Assembly (NCBI RefSeq): GCF_024297145.1
Contig: NZ_JANCTC010000009.1
Location: 62,001-126,000, forward strand
DNA: 64,000 bases
Source: Mesorhizobium sp. LMG 17147
GTDB lineage: Bacteria; Pseudomonadota; Alphaproteobacteria; Rhizobiales; Rhizobiaceae
Direction of reading: 5' to 3'
Both the position numbers and the translations under genes were made by a program. Every line of letters begins with the position of its first letter. The stretch's first letter is position 1. The notes beneath the pieces are model-generated. The model did not search any database. It saw only the letters and a list, made by a program, of their open reading frames with translations, and was not told the origin of the DNA. Shown here in pieces: positions 8,799 to 17,431 of this stretch.

Positions 8799-8978
8799 CT
8801 AGCGCGAGTTCGCCGCTTTCTTCAGCTGTTCGCGATCGTAGCCGTGAGCTTTCAGCGTTTCGTCATCAAAGCCAAGCAGAACGCCGCTCACATACCGGCT
8901 CGCTTCGCGCTGGCGAGCTTCGATCAGCGCTTTCACAGCGTTTCTGAAAAATCCACGTCTGGCTGAAATCGAGGACAT
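8799..8978 (-). CDS. Small DUF1127-like protein
   Basis: A 59-residue basic protein (MSSISARRGFFRNAVKALIEARQ, then DDETLKAHGYDRE). The arginine-rich helix and the DxETL-x2-G-Y/L-x-R-x2-L ending resemble the DUF1127/YjiS-type small proteins common in Rhizobiales, some of which bind RNA. ATG 8978 is preceded by AAGGAGA at good spacing. The frame is open upstream of this ATG, but that part overlaps the pepP promoter region and is not likely coding. Confidence 0.8.
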   Translation of the reverse strand: MSSISARRGFFRNAVKALIEARQREASRYVSGVLLGFDDETLKAHGYDREQLKKAANSR

Positions 8979-9114
8979 GACGGTCTCCTTTGCAGGGCAA
9001 CAGGACTTTTCCTCCACGTTAAGAAGGTAAGCTCTGCTGACGCTTTTTGAAATCGCCGATTCTGCATGGCCTCCATGCACAAAAAGACATTGTGGCGACC
9101 AGGGATGATCGTTC

Positions 9115-9136
9115 CGAAAATCGATTCCGATTTTCG
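9115..9136. repeat. AAATCG-ATTC-CGATTT palindromic element
   Basis: A perfect 9-bp inverted repeat (CGAAAATCG/CGATTTTCG) around ATTC, 44 bp upstream of the aminopeptidase start. The same core recurs at 59808-59825, so it is a dispersed repeat rather than a private operator. Confidence 0.6.
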
Positions 9137-9179
9137 AAGTCATGCGCTACGGTCGCGCCAGCATTCGAGGAGAGCCGAC

Positions 9180-11024
9180 ATGTTCCAGACCTTCGATTCC
9201 GCCGGCGATCCGGCCGTTGGCAAGCCGCGCGTGGCAATGCTGCGCCAATGGTTGGCGACGAACGGGCTGGATGGCTTCATCGTGCCCCGCGCCGACGAGC
9301 ACCAGGGCGAATATGTCGCCGACCGCTCGGCACGGCTGAAATGGCTGACCGGTTTCAGCGGCTCGGCCGGTGTCGCCATTGTGCTTGCCGAGCGCGCCGT
9401 CATGTTTGTCGACGGGCGCTACACGCTGCAGGTACGCCAAGAGGTCGATCTCGACATCTTTTCGATCGAGAGCCTTGTCGACAACCCGCCGGCCAACTGG
9501 ATCAAGGACAATCTCGGCAAGGGCGTGCGATTGGGCTTCGATCCGTGGCTGCATACGATCAGCGACGTCAAGGCGCTGAAAGCCTCGGCCGAGAAATCCG
9601 GCGCGATACTGGTGCCGCTCGACGAGAATCCGATCGACGCGATCTGGCAGGACCAGCCTGGACCGCCACTGGCGCCGGTCGAGATCCACCCGATCGGCTT
9701 TGCCGGCGAACTGGCTAAGGACAAGCTGGTGCGGCTGGCAACGGCCATCGAGAAGGATGGCGCCACCCATGCGGTGCTGACCGACCCCTCCTCCATTGCC
9801 TGGGCGTTCGACATCCGTGGCGGCGACGTACCGCACACACCGCTGGCGCTCGGCTTTGCCCTGCTGGCCGCCGACGGCTCGCATCTGCTTTTCATGGACC
9901 AGCGCAAGTTTTCGCGCACCGTTGCGGCCTACCTGACGCAGCTCGCCGAATTGCACGAACCAGGTGAATTCGAATCGGCAATCGTCACCCGGGCCAAGGG
10001 CGGCGCAAAAATCGCGCTGGACCCGGTTCTCGCGGCAGACAAGCTCAGAATGCTGGTCGAGGATAATGGAGGCACCGTCATTGCCACGGCCGATCCGGCC
10101 CGCATTCCACGCGCAACAAAGAACAAAGCTGAGATCGCCGGCGCCCGCGCCGCACATCGCCGCGACGGCGCCGCGGTCGCCAAGCTGCTGTGCTGGCTCG
10201 ACCGCCAGAAGCCCGGCACGCTCGACGAAATCGCCGTTGTCACCAGGCTTGAGGAGACACGCCGTCAGACCGGCGAAGAAACGCAGATGCCGCTGCGCGA
10301 CGTATCGTTCGACACCATCTCCGGCGCCGGCCCTAACGGCGCCATCATGCACTACCGCGTCTCCCGCGCCACCAATCGCAAGCTGGGGGATGGCGAGCTG
10401 TTCCTGCTCGATTCCGGCGGGCAGTACCAGGACGGCACCACCGACATCACCCGCACGGTGCCGGTCGGCGCGCCGACCGAAGAGATGCGCGAACGCTTCA
10501 CGCTGGTGCTGAAAGGCATGATCGGCATCTCCATGCTGCGCTTTCCCCCGGGCACGCGCGGCTCCGAAATCGATGCGGTGGCGCGCCTGGCGCTATGGAG
10601 ACACGGCTGCGATTTCGCCCATGGTACCGGGCACGGTGTCGGGTCCTATCTTGCCGTGCATGAGGGCCCGCAACGTATCGCCAAGACCGGCACCGAAAAG
10701 CTGCTAGCCGGCATGATCCTCTCCAACGAACCCGGCTATTACAAGGAAGGTTCCTACGGCATCCGCATCGAGAACTTGATCCTGGTGACACCGGCCGAGG
10801 CAATCGAGGGCGGCGACATCGCCATGCACGGCTTCGAGACACTGACGCTGGCGCCGATCGACAAGCGGCTGGTCCGATCGGACCTTTTAACCCGCGACGA
10901 GTTGCATTGGCTTGACAAATACCATGCGCGCGTACTGGCCGAGATTGGACCGATGCTCGACGGCGAAACGCTGGCCTGGCTGGAAAAAGCAACCGCCCCT
11001 CTGCCGCACGACTTCAAGCAATAG
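9180..11024 (+). CDS. Aminopeptidase P family protein (M24 metallopeptidase)
   Basis: A 614-residue Xaa-Pro aminopeptidase of the long three-domain type. Two creatinase-like N-terminal domains (about 10-310) precede a C-terminal pita-bread domain with the metal ligands: two aspartates in LLDSGGQYQDGTTDITRT, the histidine in GTGHGVG, and glutamates in LSNEPGYY and IRIENL. It releases N-terminal residues before proline in the cytoplasm. ATG 9180 sits five bases after GAGGAGAG. Its 3' end overlaps the convergent LysR gene by 11 bases. Confidence 0.93.
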   Translation: MFQTFDSAGDPAVGKPRVAMLRQWLATNGLDGFIVPRADEHQGEYVADRSARLKWLTGFSGSAGVAIVLAERAVMFVDGRYTLQVRQEVDLDIFSIESLVDNPPANWIKDNLGKGVRLGFDPWLHTISDVKALKASAEKSGAILVPLDENPIDAIWQDQPGPPLAPVEIHPIGFAGELAKDKLVRLATAIEKDGATHAVLTDPSSIAWAFDIRGGDVPHTPLALGFALLAADGSHLLFMDQRKFSRTVAAYLTQLAELHEPGEFESAIVTRAKGGAKIALDPVLAADKLRMLVEDNGGTVIATADPARIPRATKNKAEIAGARAAHRRDGAAVAKLLCWLDRQKPGTLDEIAVVTRLEETRRQTGEETQMPLRDVSFDTISGAGPNGAIMHYRVSRATNRKLGDGELFLLDSGGQYQDGTTDITRTVPVGAPTEEMRERFTLVLKGMIGISMLRFPPGTRGSEIDAVARLALWRHGCDFAHGTGHGVGSYLAVHEGPQRIAKTGTEKLLAGMILSNEPGYYKEGSYGIRIENLILVTPAEAIEGGDIAMHGFETLTLAPIDKRLVRSDLLTRDELHWLDKYHARVLAEIGPMLDGETLAWLEKATAPLPHDFKQ

Positions 11025-11904
11025 TCGCGGCCGCAACGCCGAGTGACAGACTTTGCTCCGCAAGCAGTCCCTGCAAAGCCGTGACGTTGGGAGAGCCGGC
11101 TCCCTTACGCCAAAACAACACCGTGACGGCGTTGTCTTCGTCAGCGGGCAGTTCGTGCAGCTTTAGCCAGCGGCTCTCTGGGAAACCCGAAAGCACACTT
11201 TTTGGCATCAGCGCTATGCCCATGCCGGCCACCACGCAACCGAGGATGGCATGGTATGAACCAAGCTCGATGGTCTTCTCGGCCATGAACCCTCTTCGCG
11301 CATACCATTGTTCCAGCCGCCGGCGGTGCGGGCAGCCGTGCTCGAAGGCTATCATGGTTTTGGGCATGTCCTGGCGGTCGTCGATCGAAACGCGCGATGC
11401 CGCCGAGACAATGACCAGTTGCTCGTGAAATGCGGGCAGCTTTTCGAACGGAGCGTCGGCGATCGGCTCGGCGGCGAACGCTGCATCGAGGTCGCCGGCA
11501 AGCATGGCCGTCGCGAGAACCTGCGGATTGCCGGTGCGCAACTGGATTTCCACGTCGGGATAACGTGCGTGATATTCGGCGAGCAGACTTGGAAGCCGTG
11601 CCGCGGCGGTACTCTCCATGGCACCTAGGCGAAGCGTGCCGCGCGGGCGTGGATCGAGCATCGCCGTTCGCGCCTCCTCTGCAAGCGCCAGCAACCGATC
11701 CGCATACCCGACCAATTTGTGACCGGCGGGCGATACGTGCAGGCGCTTGCCCTCCCGGATAAACAGCTGCACGCCGAGATCCTCTTCGAGCTGCCGGATG
11801 CGTGTGGTCACGTTCGATTGCACGCGAAACAGTTTTTCCGCCGCCTTGGTGATTCCGCCCTCGCGCACCACCGTGCGGAAGATGCGCAGATCGGCCAAGT
11901 CCAT
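11014..11904 (-). CDS. LysR family transcriptional regulator
   Basis: A 296-residue LysR regulator. The winged HTH covers about residues 1-60 (MDLADLRIFRTVVREGGITKAAEKLFRVQSNVTTRIRQLEEDLG), followed by a substrate-binding domain. It is divergent from a small ORF at 12017 and then azlDC on the opposite strand. The AT-rich 11905-12000 stretch between the divergent starts is the likely binding region. Target genes are unknown. Confidence 0.92.
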   Translation of the reverse strand: MDLADLRIFRTVVREGGITKAAEKLFRVQSNVTTRIRQLEEDLGVQLFIREGKRLHVSPAGHKLVGYADRLLALAEEARTAMLDPRPRGTLRLGAMESTAAARLPSLLAEYHARYPDVEIQLRTGNPQVLATAMLAGDLDAAFAAEPIADAPFEKLPAFHEQLVIVSAASRVSIDDRQDMPKTMIAFEHGCPHRRRLEQWYARRGFMAEKTIELGSYHAILGCVVAGMGIALMPKSVLSGFPESRWLKLHELPADEDNAVTVLFWRKGAGSPNVTALQGLLAEQSLSLGVAAATIA

Positions 11905-12016
11905 ACATCTCTCCTGGAGAACATAACGATCTTAATTATTCATTTTAGCTGATTATGCCTTTCCCGTAAATCGCCGGTGTAGCTGCCGATAAACACGGCA
12001 AACCAGGGAGATGGAA

Positions 12017-12451
12017 ATGTCGCGTGAGCCCTTCGGCATCCAGCCGACCGATCTAAGCGCATTGACGCCGAAGCAGCGCGAAGCGCTCTATAGCGACGCC
12101 GTGCGTCGCGCCCACCAGGAGAGATCGGAGGCTATCCGGCTGAGCCTGTCGCGGGTCAGCGCGGCAATAATCGCTGCGGTAAAGCGCATGTGTGCTCTCG
12201 CCGCCAAGGCAAAAGTCGATCAGCCGACGACCTGCCGCGCGAGGATCAGCACGGCAGCACCCGCCAGGAACATCGCCATAAGGCCGCCGCGCAGCGAGAC
12301 CAGGCCGGCGACGACCAAGGCCCCCCATTCCGCCGGTCCGGCGCTCAGCGCTGCCGGCGCCACAAGCGTGGTCAGCACCGCCGCCGGCACGGCGTTCAGC
12401 CCGGCCTCAACACGCGGATGGATATGGTCGAAGCGTGAGATCACCAGATGA
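12017..12451 (+). CDS. Possible small hypothetical protein divergent from LysR
   Basis: An open frame starting at ATG 12017, six bases after AGGGAG. The first about 60 residues (SREPFGIQPTDLSALTPKQ, then an arginine-rich helix ERSEAIRLSLSRVSAAI) look like a genuine small protein. From about 12220 on it runs antisense to azlD and reads as low-complexity shadow sequence. Either the true stop was lost by a frameshift or only the 5' part is meaningful. The end given is the literal stop. Confidence 0.4.
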   Translation: MSREPFGIQPTDLSALTPKQREALYSDAVRRAHQERSEAIRLSLSRVSAAIIAAVKRMCALAAKAKVDQPTTCRARISTAAPARNIAIRPPRSETRPATTKAPHSAGPALSAAGATSVVSTAAGTAFSPASTRGWIWSKREITR

Positions 12452-12516
12452 CCGCCAATGCGTGTCAAATAGGTCGCGATCGAAGCGGCGACGATGATCC
12501 ACAACGTCGTGCTCAT
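12220..12516 (-). CDS. azlD: AzlD family branched-chain amino acid exporter, small subunit
   Basis: A 98-residue protein with about four membrane helices, matching AzlD (WIIVAASIATYLTRIGGHLVIS at the N-terminus, with the conserved T-Y-x-x-R). With AzlC it forms an inner-membrane exporter; characterised relatives export branched-chain amino acids. Its ATG overlaps the azlC stop codon in ATGA, indicating translational coupling. Confidence 0.9.
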   Translation of the reverse strand: MSTTLWIIVAASIATYLTRIGGHLVISRFDHIHPRVEAGLNAVPAAVLTTLVAPAALSAGPAEWGALVVAGLVSLRGGLMAMFLAGAAVLILARQVVG

Positions 12517-13241
12517 GGCCGTGCCTCCACGCCGCTGTGGCGGGGCGGTAGGATGACGGCGAGCAGCACACCGGCCAGCGCGCCGATGGAGACATGCCAG
12601 GGCGAGCCGACCGTCTTGTAGGCAATGATGGAGGCGGCAGCGCTTGCGACGACCACCGGCAGCCACAGCGGCCGTATGCGGAAGCTCATGACCAGGCCGA
12701 GAAAATAGATCGGCAGCAGGAAGTCGATGCCCAGCGCGTGGGTGTCGGGAATAAGTTTGCCGAACACCGCCCCGAGCGCGCTTTCGATGACCCAGAACAC
12801 ATAGACCGGCAGCCCGAGCCCCATATACCAGGCAAAGCCGACGGTCTCGCCGGCCTCCGCCTTGCGCTCGGCCACCGCGAACTGCGGATCGGTCAGCACG
12901 AAGTAGCCTATCGCCTGCTGCACTAGGGGCCAATGCGCGATTCGCCGGCCGATACCGGCCGAATAGAGCACATGGCGAAAATTCACGGCGAAGATCGACA
13001 GCACGATCAGCCACGGCGCGACATGCTGGCCGAACAGCTCGATGCCGACCATCTGGCTGGCGCCGCCGAACACCGTTGCGCTCATCAAGAACGCCTCGAT
13101 CACGGAAAAGCCGTTGTCGACGGCGAGCGCCCCGAACAGCAACGCAAACGGCGCCGACGCCACCACGACGGGCATGCTGAGCCGCACGCCGTCCCAGAAA
13201 TCGCTTTTCGCACCGTTTTCGGAGATTGCTTCCGCCGACAT
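12513..13241 (-). CDS. azlC: AzlC family branched-chain amino acid exporter, large subunit
   Basis: A 242-residue membrane protein of the AzlC family. The conserved N-terminal segment PFALLFGALAVDNGFSV and the ATVFGGASQ motif are present, followed by several more membrane helices. The start is ATG 13241 after an AAGGAG ribosome site; the longer upstream frame contains no membrane segment. It is followed by azlD with a four-base overlap. The pair probably exports branched-chain or related amino acids. Confidence 0.92.
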   Translation of the reverse strand: MSAEAISENGAKSDFWDGVRLSMPVVVASAPFALLFGALAVDNGFSVIEAFLMSATVFGGASQMVGIELFGQHVAPWLIVLSIFAVNFRHVLYSAGIGRRIAHWPLVQQAIGYFVLTDPQFAVAERKAEAGETVGFAWYMGLGLPVYVFWVIESALGAVFGKLIPDTHALGIDFLLPIYFLGLVMSFRIRPLWLPVVVASAAASIIAYKTVGSPWHVSIGALAGVLLAVILPPRHSGVEARP

Positions 13242-13473
13242 CGACCGCTCCTTGGGAGGGCCGTATGTAGAGAGGGCGGTCCGGCTTGTCACACCAATTC
13301 GCTTGAGGCAAACGATCAGCGGAAATGATAGCTGAAGCATCGCGGCAAGCTCGCTTCCAGACTTGTGGACAAAATCAGAGGCTTGGTACCTGAGCGCATA
13401 TTCGTTGGCGACGATCGGTCCTTGCCGAAGCGACGGCCATAGACCAACCTGCTGGGCCGGACAGGTGGTTCCA

Positions 13474-14271
13474 ATGAGCGAATTTTTCATCGATCCAAAA
13501 TTCGGCCGCCTGGCCTTCGGCGCCGATCCCGGCAGCTATCACGCGACGCGACCTGGCTATCCTGATTGGGTATTCGAAATTCTATGTGAGCGGTGCCGTC
13601 TCGCGCATGGCACGGCGACGTTCGAGATTGGCGCAGGTACAGGAACTGCAACGCGCCGCTTACTCGAACTGGGCGCGAGCCCGTTGCTCGCCATTGAGCC
13701 GGATTCCCGCCTCGCGACTTTCCTTTGCGAGACTATTCAGGACAAGGCGCTCTCGGTGAGCGTCTCTGCGTTTGAGGATGCCGTCCTTGAGAAGGCCGGT
13801 TTTGATCTCGGTGTCAGCGCAACTGCCTTTCATTGGCTGGATGAGGACACGGCGCTGATCAAGGTCGCAGAGCTGCTTCGGCCGGGCGGCTGGTGGGCAA
13901 TGGTCTGGAATGTATTCGGCGACGACAGTCGCCCCGATCCCTTTCATGATGCGACCAAGGTGCTGCTTGATGGGCCTTCGAGCCCGTCGGCGGGCTCAAA
14001 TGGTATTCCGTTCGCCCTTGATGCCGAGGCCCGCGTGGCGGCACTGGAGCGAACCGGCGCGTTTGATGCCATCGAACATCGGACAAGTGTCTGGTCGCTC
14101 GTCCTCGATCCTGACCAGACAGTCGCCCTCTATGCCACTTTTTCCAATATCAACATCCGCAGTGACCGCGAAGCAATCCTGGCGGAGCTGGGTCGCATCG
14201 TCCGCGACGAGTTCCAAGGCTCCATAACCCGCAATATGACCACCAGCCTCTACACTGCGCGGCGCAGCTGA
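13474..14271 (+). CDS. Class I SAM-dependent methyltransferase
   Basis: A 265-residue methyltransferase. Motif I (EIGAGTGTATRRLLE) is near residues 48-62, the acidic end of strand 2 is IEPDS, and the motif around FHWLDEDTAL followed by LLRPGGWWAMVWN matches the small-molecule methyltransferase family. ATG 13474 is chosen because homologous sequence begins there; the ribosome site is weak. Substrate unknown. It is monocistronic, divergent from azlCD. Confidence 0.88.
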   Translation: MSEFFIDPKFGRLAFGADPGSYHATRPGYPDWVFEILCERCRLAHGTATFEIGAGTGTATRRLLELGASPLLAIEPDSRLATFLCETIQDKALSVSVSAFEDAVLEKAGFDLGVSATAFHWLDEDTALIKVAELLRPGGWWAMVWNVFGDDSRPDPFHDATKVLLDGPSSPSAGSNGIPFALDAEARVAALERTGAFDAIEHRTSVWSLVLDPDQTVALYATFSNINIRSDREAILAELGRIVRDEFQGSITRNMTTSLYTARRS

Positions 14272-14287
14272 CCGTCTGACTTTTCCG

Positions 14288-14980
14288 CTAGCGCTGCGAA
14301 GCCTTGCCGTCGATCGCCCTGCCCCAGTCGAGCAGCGGTTTTGCCCGCATGACGAAGTCGACGAGTTCGTCGACCAATCCAGCTCCGTAGATATCCGCCG
14401 GCTCGATTGCGTGCCGGACGGCGAAATGCCGGTTGCGGATGGCGGCCACGAGATCGGGCTCGATAACGTGCTCGAAGCCGCGCGGCGTGCGCTTCATACA
14501 GCCGTCCGGGTCGAGCTCGAGACCATTCTTCTTCAGCGCCGCGACGAGCGTGCGGAACTCAGCCGGCCGCTTTGCGATGGCGTTGCGCAGCGCCAGCAAT
14601 AGCTCCGGTCCGGGCTGCCACCAGGCAACAGCGGCAAAGCAGCGCTCGAGCCCGATGTGGATGTAAAACACGCCCTGTTCCATCTTGGTGCCGTCGGGCG
14701 AAAGGATCGCCGACAGATGCCGGTTGTAGGGCCGTTTGTCCTTGGCGAAACGCACGTCGCGATTAATCCGGAACAGCGACTTCTTGCGGTCGCCGCGCAG
14801 GCCGAGCCCCAATGCCGTGAAGCGCTCGGAGAGCGCCTCGACCAGATCGCCGAAGGGATTGCGCAGGTCCCGCTCGAAAAGGTCGCGGTTTTCCAAAAAC
14901 CACTCCCGGCTCTGATGAAAATCCAGTGCCTTGAGGAAGGGAATGGCCTTGTCACCAAAACCATTGAATTCAGCCGGCAT
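14288..14980 (-). CDS. DUF2461 (TIGR02453) family protein
   Basis: A 230-residue soluble protein of the DUF2461 family, recognised by FLKALDFHQSREWFLENRDLFE, the FRINRDVRFAKDKRPYN segment and GVFYIHIGLE. Function unknown. The start ATG (14980) shares one base with the ligA stop (TGATG), so it is translated as the last gene of the ligA unit. A GTG one codon upstream is possible. Coupling to ligA might point to a nucleic-acid-related role, but that is speculation. Confidence 0.9.
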   Translation of the reverse strand: MPAEFNGFGDKAIPFLKALDFHQSREWFLENRDLFERDLRNPFGDLVEALSERFTALGLGLRGDRKKSLFRINRDVRFAKDKRPYNRHLSAILSPDGTKMEQGVFYIHIGLERCFAAVAWWQPGPELLLALRNAIAKRPAEFRTLVAALKKNGLELDPDGCMKRTPRGFEHVIEPDLVAAIRNRHFAVRHAIEPADIYGAGLVDELVDFVMRAKPLLDWGRAIDGKASQR

Positions 14981-17187
14981 CACGAGCCCTTGCCGATCCG
15001 CTCGAGCCAGGCATCCTCATCGATGACTTCGATACCGTGTTCGGCAGCCAGCTTGAGCTTCGAGCCAGCACCGGGCCCGGCGACGACGAGGTCGGTCTTC
15101 GCGGAAACCGAGCCGGCGACCTTCGCGCCGAGACGTTCAGCCATCGCCTTGGCCTCGGGGCGCGTCATCCTTTCGAGCGTGCCTGTAAACACGATCGTCT
15201 TGCCGGCGACCGCACTATCGGCTGAGACGTTCACGATGTACGGCTTCGGATGGACCTGCGTGAGCAGCGCTTCGAGCACGGCGTCGTTGCGTTCATTGCC
15301 GAAGAAATCGCGAAGAGCGCCTATCACGGTATCGCCGATGCCGTTGATCGAAGGAAAAACGCTGTGTGGATCGGCTGCCGCTGCTGTCTCCTTGCCAATG
15401 CGGATCAACTCCTCGATCGTCGAGAAGGTTCGAGCGAGCACAGCGGCCGTCGTTTCGCCGATATGGCGGATGCCCAGCGCAAAGATGAAGCGATCAAGTT
15501 CCGGCTCGCGGCGAGCGTCGATGGCAGCGAAGAGCTTGTCGAGACCTTCATAGTTGCGTTCCTCGACACCGCGTACATTCTTCCGCGTTTTGCCCGATGC
15601 GGCCTCACGCTGTCTGGCCTGCTCCTCCCGCCGCTCCGCCAATGCCTTGATGACGGCGGGACGGCGATCCCGGAGAGTGAAGATATCGGCTGCTGTCTTG
15701 ACCAACCCGGCATTGAAGAACAGGTCAATGTTTTCAGCGCCCAGGCCTTCGATATCCATGGCGCCGCGTGACACGAAGTGACGCAATCCTTCCACGGCCT
15801 GGGCGGGGCAGATCAGTTCGCCAGTGCAACGTCGGCGGGAATCTTCCTTGCCGGTCTTCTCGTTGATCTCGCGCGTTGCCGGCGAGCCGCAGATCGGACA
15901 TTTGTGCGGGAATTCGTAGGGCACGGCATCTGGCGGACGCTTGTCGACCACAACGCTGACGATCTGCGGAATGACGTCCCCCGCCCGCTGGATGACCACC
16001 GTGTCGCCGATACGTATGTCGTTGCCGTCGCGGATCGGCTGGCCGTTGCTGTCCAGACCCTTGATGTAGTCTTCGTTGTGAAGCGTGACATTCTCGACCA
16101 CGACGCCGCCGACCGTGACGGGCGCAAGCCGGGCAACGGGCGCCAGCGTACCGGTACGGCCGACCTGAATGTCGATCCTGCGCACGGTCGTCATCGCCTG
16201 TTCGGCCGGAAATTTGTGAGCGATGGCCCAGCGTGGTTCGCCGGTGACGAAGCCCCATCTGCGCTGCAGCTCCAATTGATCGACCTTGTAGACCACGCCG
16301 TCGATGTCGTAGCCAAGCGATGAGCGCTGGGCCTCGATGAGGTGATAATGCGCGATCAGTTCGTCGACCGACTTTGCCCGGACCATCAGCGGACTGACCT
16401 TGAACCCCCACTCCGCGAATTTTTGCACGGAATCGTATTGGGTCGGAGCTGGATCCTTCGAAGTATAGCCCCAGGCGTAGGCAAAGAATTTGAGGTTGCG
16501 GCTGGCGGTAACGGACGGGTCCTTCTGACGGAGCGATCCGGCCGCCGTATTGCGCGGATTGACGTAATCCTGGCCGCCGATCGCCGCCGAGCGTTGCTTC
16601 AGCGCCTCGAATTCCGCGTAGGTCATGTAGACCTCACCGCGTATTTCGATGACCTCGGGCCAGCCTGATCCCTTCAAGGTCTTGGGAATGTCGGCGATGG
16701 TCTTGAGATTGGCGGTGATGTCCTCGCCGACGACGCCGTCGCCGCGCGTTGCCCCCTGCACGAACACACCGCCTTCATACCGCAGGGAGGCCGATAGCCC
16801 GTCGATCTTCGGCTCTGCCGTGAAGGCGATGTTCAGATCCTTGTCGCGATCAAAGAATCGCCGGCCCCGTTCTATGAAGTCCGCGACGTCCTGGTCGCTA
16901 TAAGCCTTGGCCAGGCTGAGCATCGGCACCGCGTGCCGCACCTTGGCAAAACCTTCCGCCGGCGGCGCGCCGACCCTGCGCGAGGGCGAATCCTCGCGCA
17001 CAAGATGCGGGAACCGCTGTTCGATGGCGAGGTTGCGCCGGGTCAGCGCGTCATATTCCGCATCCGTGATTATCGGCGCGTCCTCGCCATGGTAGCGCCG
17101 GTCGTGCTCGGCGATCTCCTGCGCCAACCGCATCAACTCGCTTGCCGCCTCGCTGTCGCTGAGCGAATCGACTGGTTTTTCGTCCAT
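14980..17187 (-). CDS. ligA: NAD-dependent DNA ligase LigA
   Basis: A 735-residue NAD+-dependent DNA ligase that seals nicks in replication and repair. The Ia domain is followed by the adenylation motif EPKIDGLS with the catalytic lysine, an OB fold, a four-cysteine zinc finger (CPICGSP and, further on, C in RRCTG and ICPAQ), helix-hairpin-helix repeats and a C-terminal BRCT domain (TIVFTGTLERM). ATG 17187 follows GGAGGGAG; the longer open frame upstream is not ligase. It closes the minus-strand series after recN. Confidence 0.97.
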   Translation of the reverse strand: MDEKPVDSLSDSEAASELMRLAQEIAEHDRRYHGEDAPIITDAEYDALTRRNLAIEQRFPHLVREDSPSRRVGAPPAEGFAKVRHAVPMLSLAKAYSDQDVADFIERGRRFFDRDKDLNIAFTAEPKIDGLSASLRYEGGVFVQGATRGDGVVGEDITANLKTIADIPKTLKGSGWPEVIEIRGEVYMTYAEFEALKQRSAAIGGQDYVNPRNTAAGSLRQKDPSVTASRNLKFFAYAWGYTSKDPAPTQYDSVQKFAEWGFKVSPLMVRAKSVDELIAHYHLIEAQRSSLGYDIDGVVYKVDQLELQRRWGFVTGEPRWAIAHKFPAEQAMTTVRRIDIQVGRTGTLAPVARLAPVTVGGVVVENVTLHNEDYIKGLDSNGQPIRDGNDIRIGDTVVIQRAGDVIPQIVSVVVDKRPPDAVPYEFPHKCPICGSPATREINEKTGKEDSRRRCTGELICPAQAVEGLRHFVSRGAMDIEGLGAENIDLFFNAGLVKTAADIFTLRDRRPAVIKALAERREEQARQREAASGKTRKNVRGVEERNYEGLDKLFAAIDARREPELDRFIFALGIRHIGETTAAVLARTFSTIEELIRIGKETAAAADPHSVFPSINGIGDTVIGALRDFFGNERNDAVLEALLTQVHPKPYIVNVSADSAVAGKTIVFTGTLERMTRPEAKAMAERLGAKVAGSVSAKTDLVVAGPGAGSKLKLAAEHGIEVIDEDAWLERIGKGS

Positions 17188-17330
17188 GCACTGCTCCCTC
17201 CACGGTGGCGCGACACAATAGAACAGGATTCTCCCATGAGGGAGAGACCAGACGCCGAAAATCATTCCTGAACAGCAGGATGGCGCCATACCCTGACTCA
17301 GGTCGCGAGCGCCGGAAACGAACTCGTCTG

Positions 17331-17431
17331 GAGCAATTCCAGGAAAACCGTGAAACGGTTTTCCGTCCGGAATTGCGCAAAACAAAGAGGTAGAGCGGTT
17401 CGGCGTTTCCGTGAAAGGATGAACCGCTCTA
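17331..17431. repeat. Composite palindromic repeat at the recN 3' end
   Basis: Two nested or adjacent palindromes: GCAATTCC (17333-17340) with GGAATTGC (17369-17376), enclosing GGAAAACCG/CGGTTTTCC; then an 11-bp perfect stem TAGAGCGGTTC (17391-17401) with GAACCGCTCTA (17421-17431). The last stem overlaps the recN stop codon. I recognise this arrangement as a widespread Mesorhizobium intergenic repeat. It may also act as a transcript 3' hairpin. Confidence 0.75.

Noticed and set aside
9180..11024. Several 60-400-codon frames opposite to long genes (for example over pepP, ligA, murE and the oxoprolinase)
   Set aside because: They are high-GC antisense shadows of genes with clear domains; none has a family motif.
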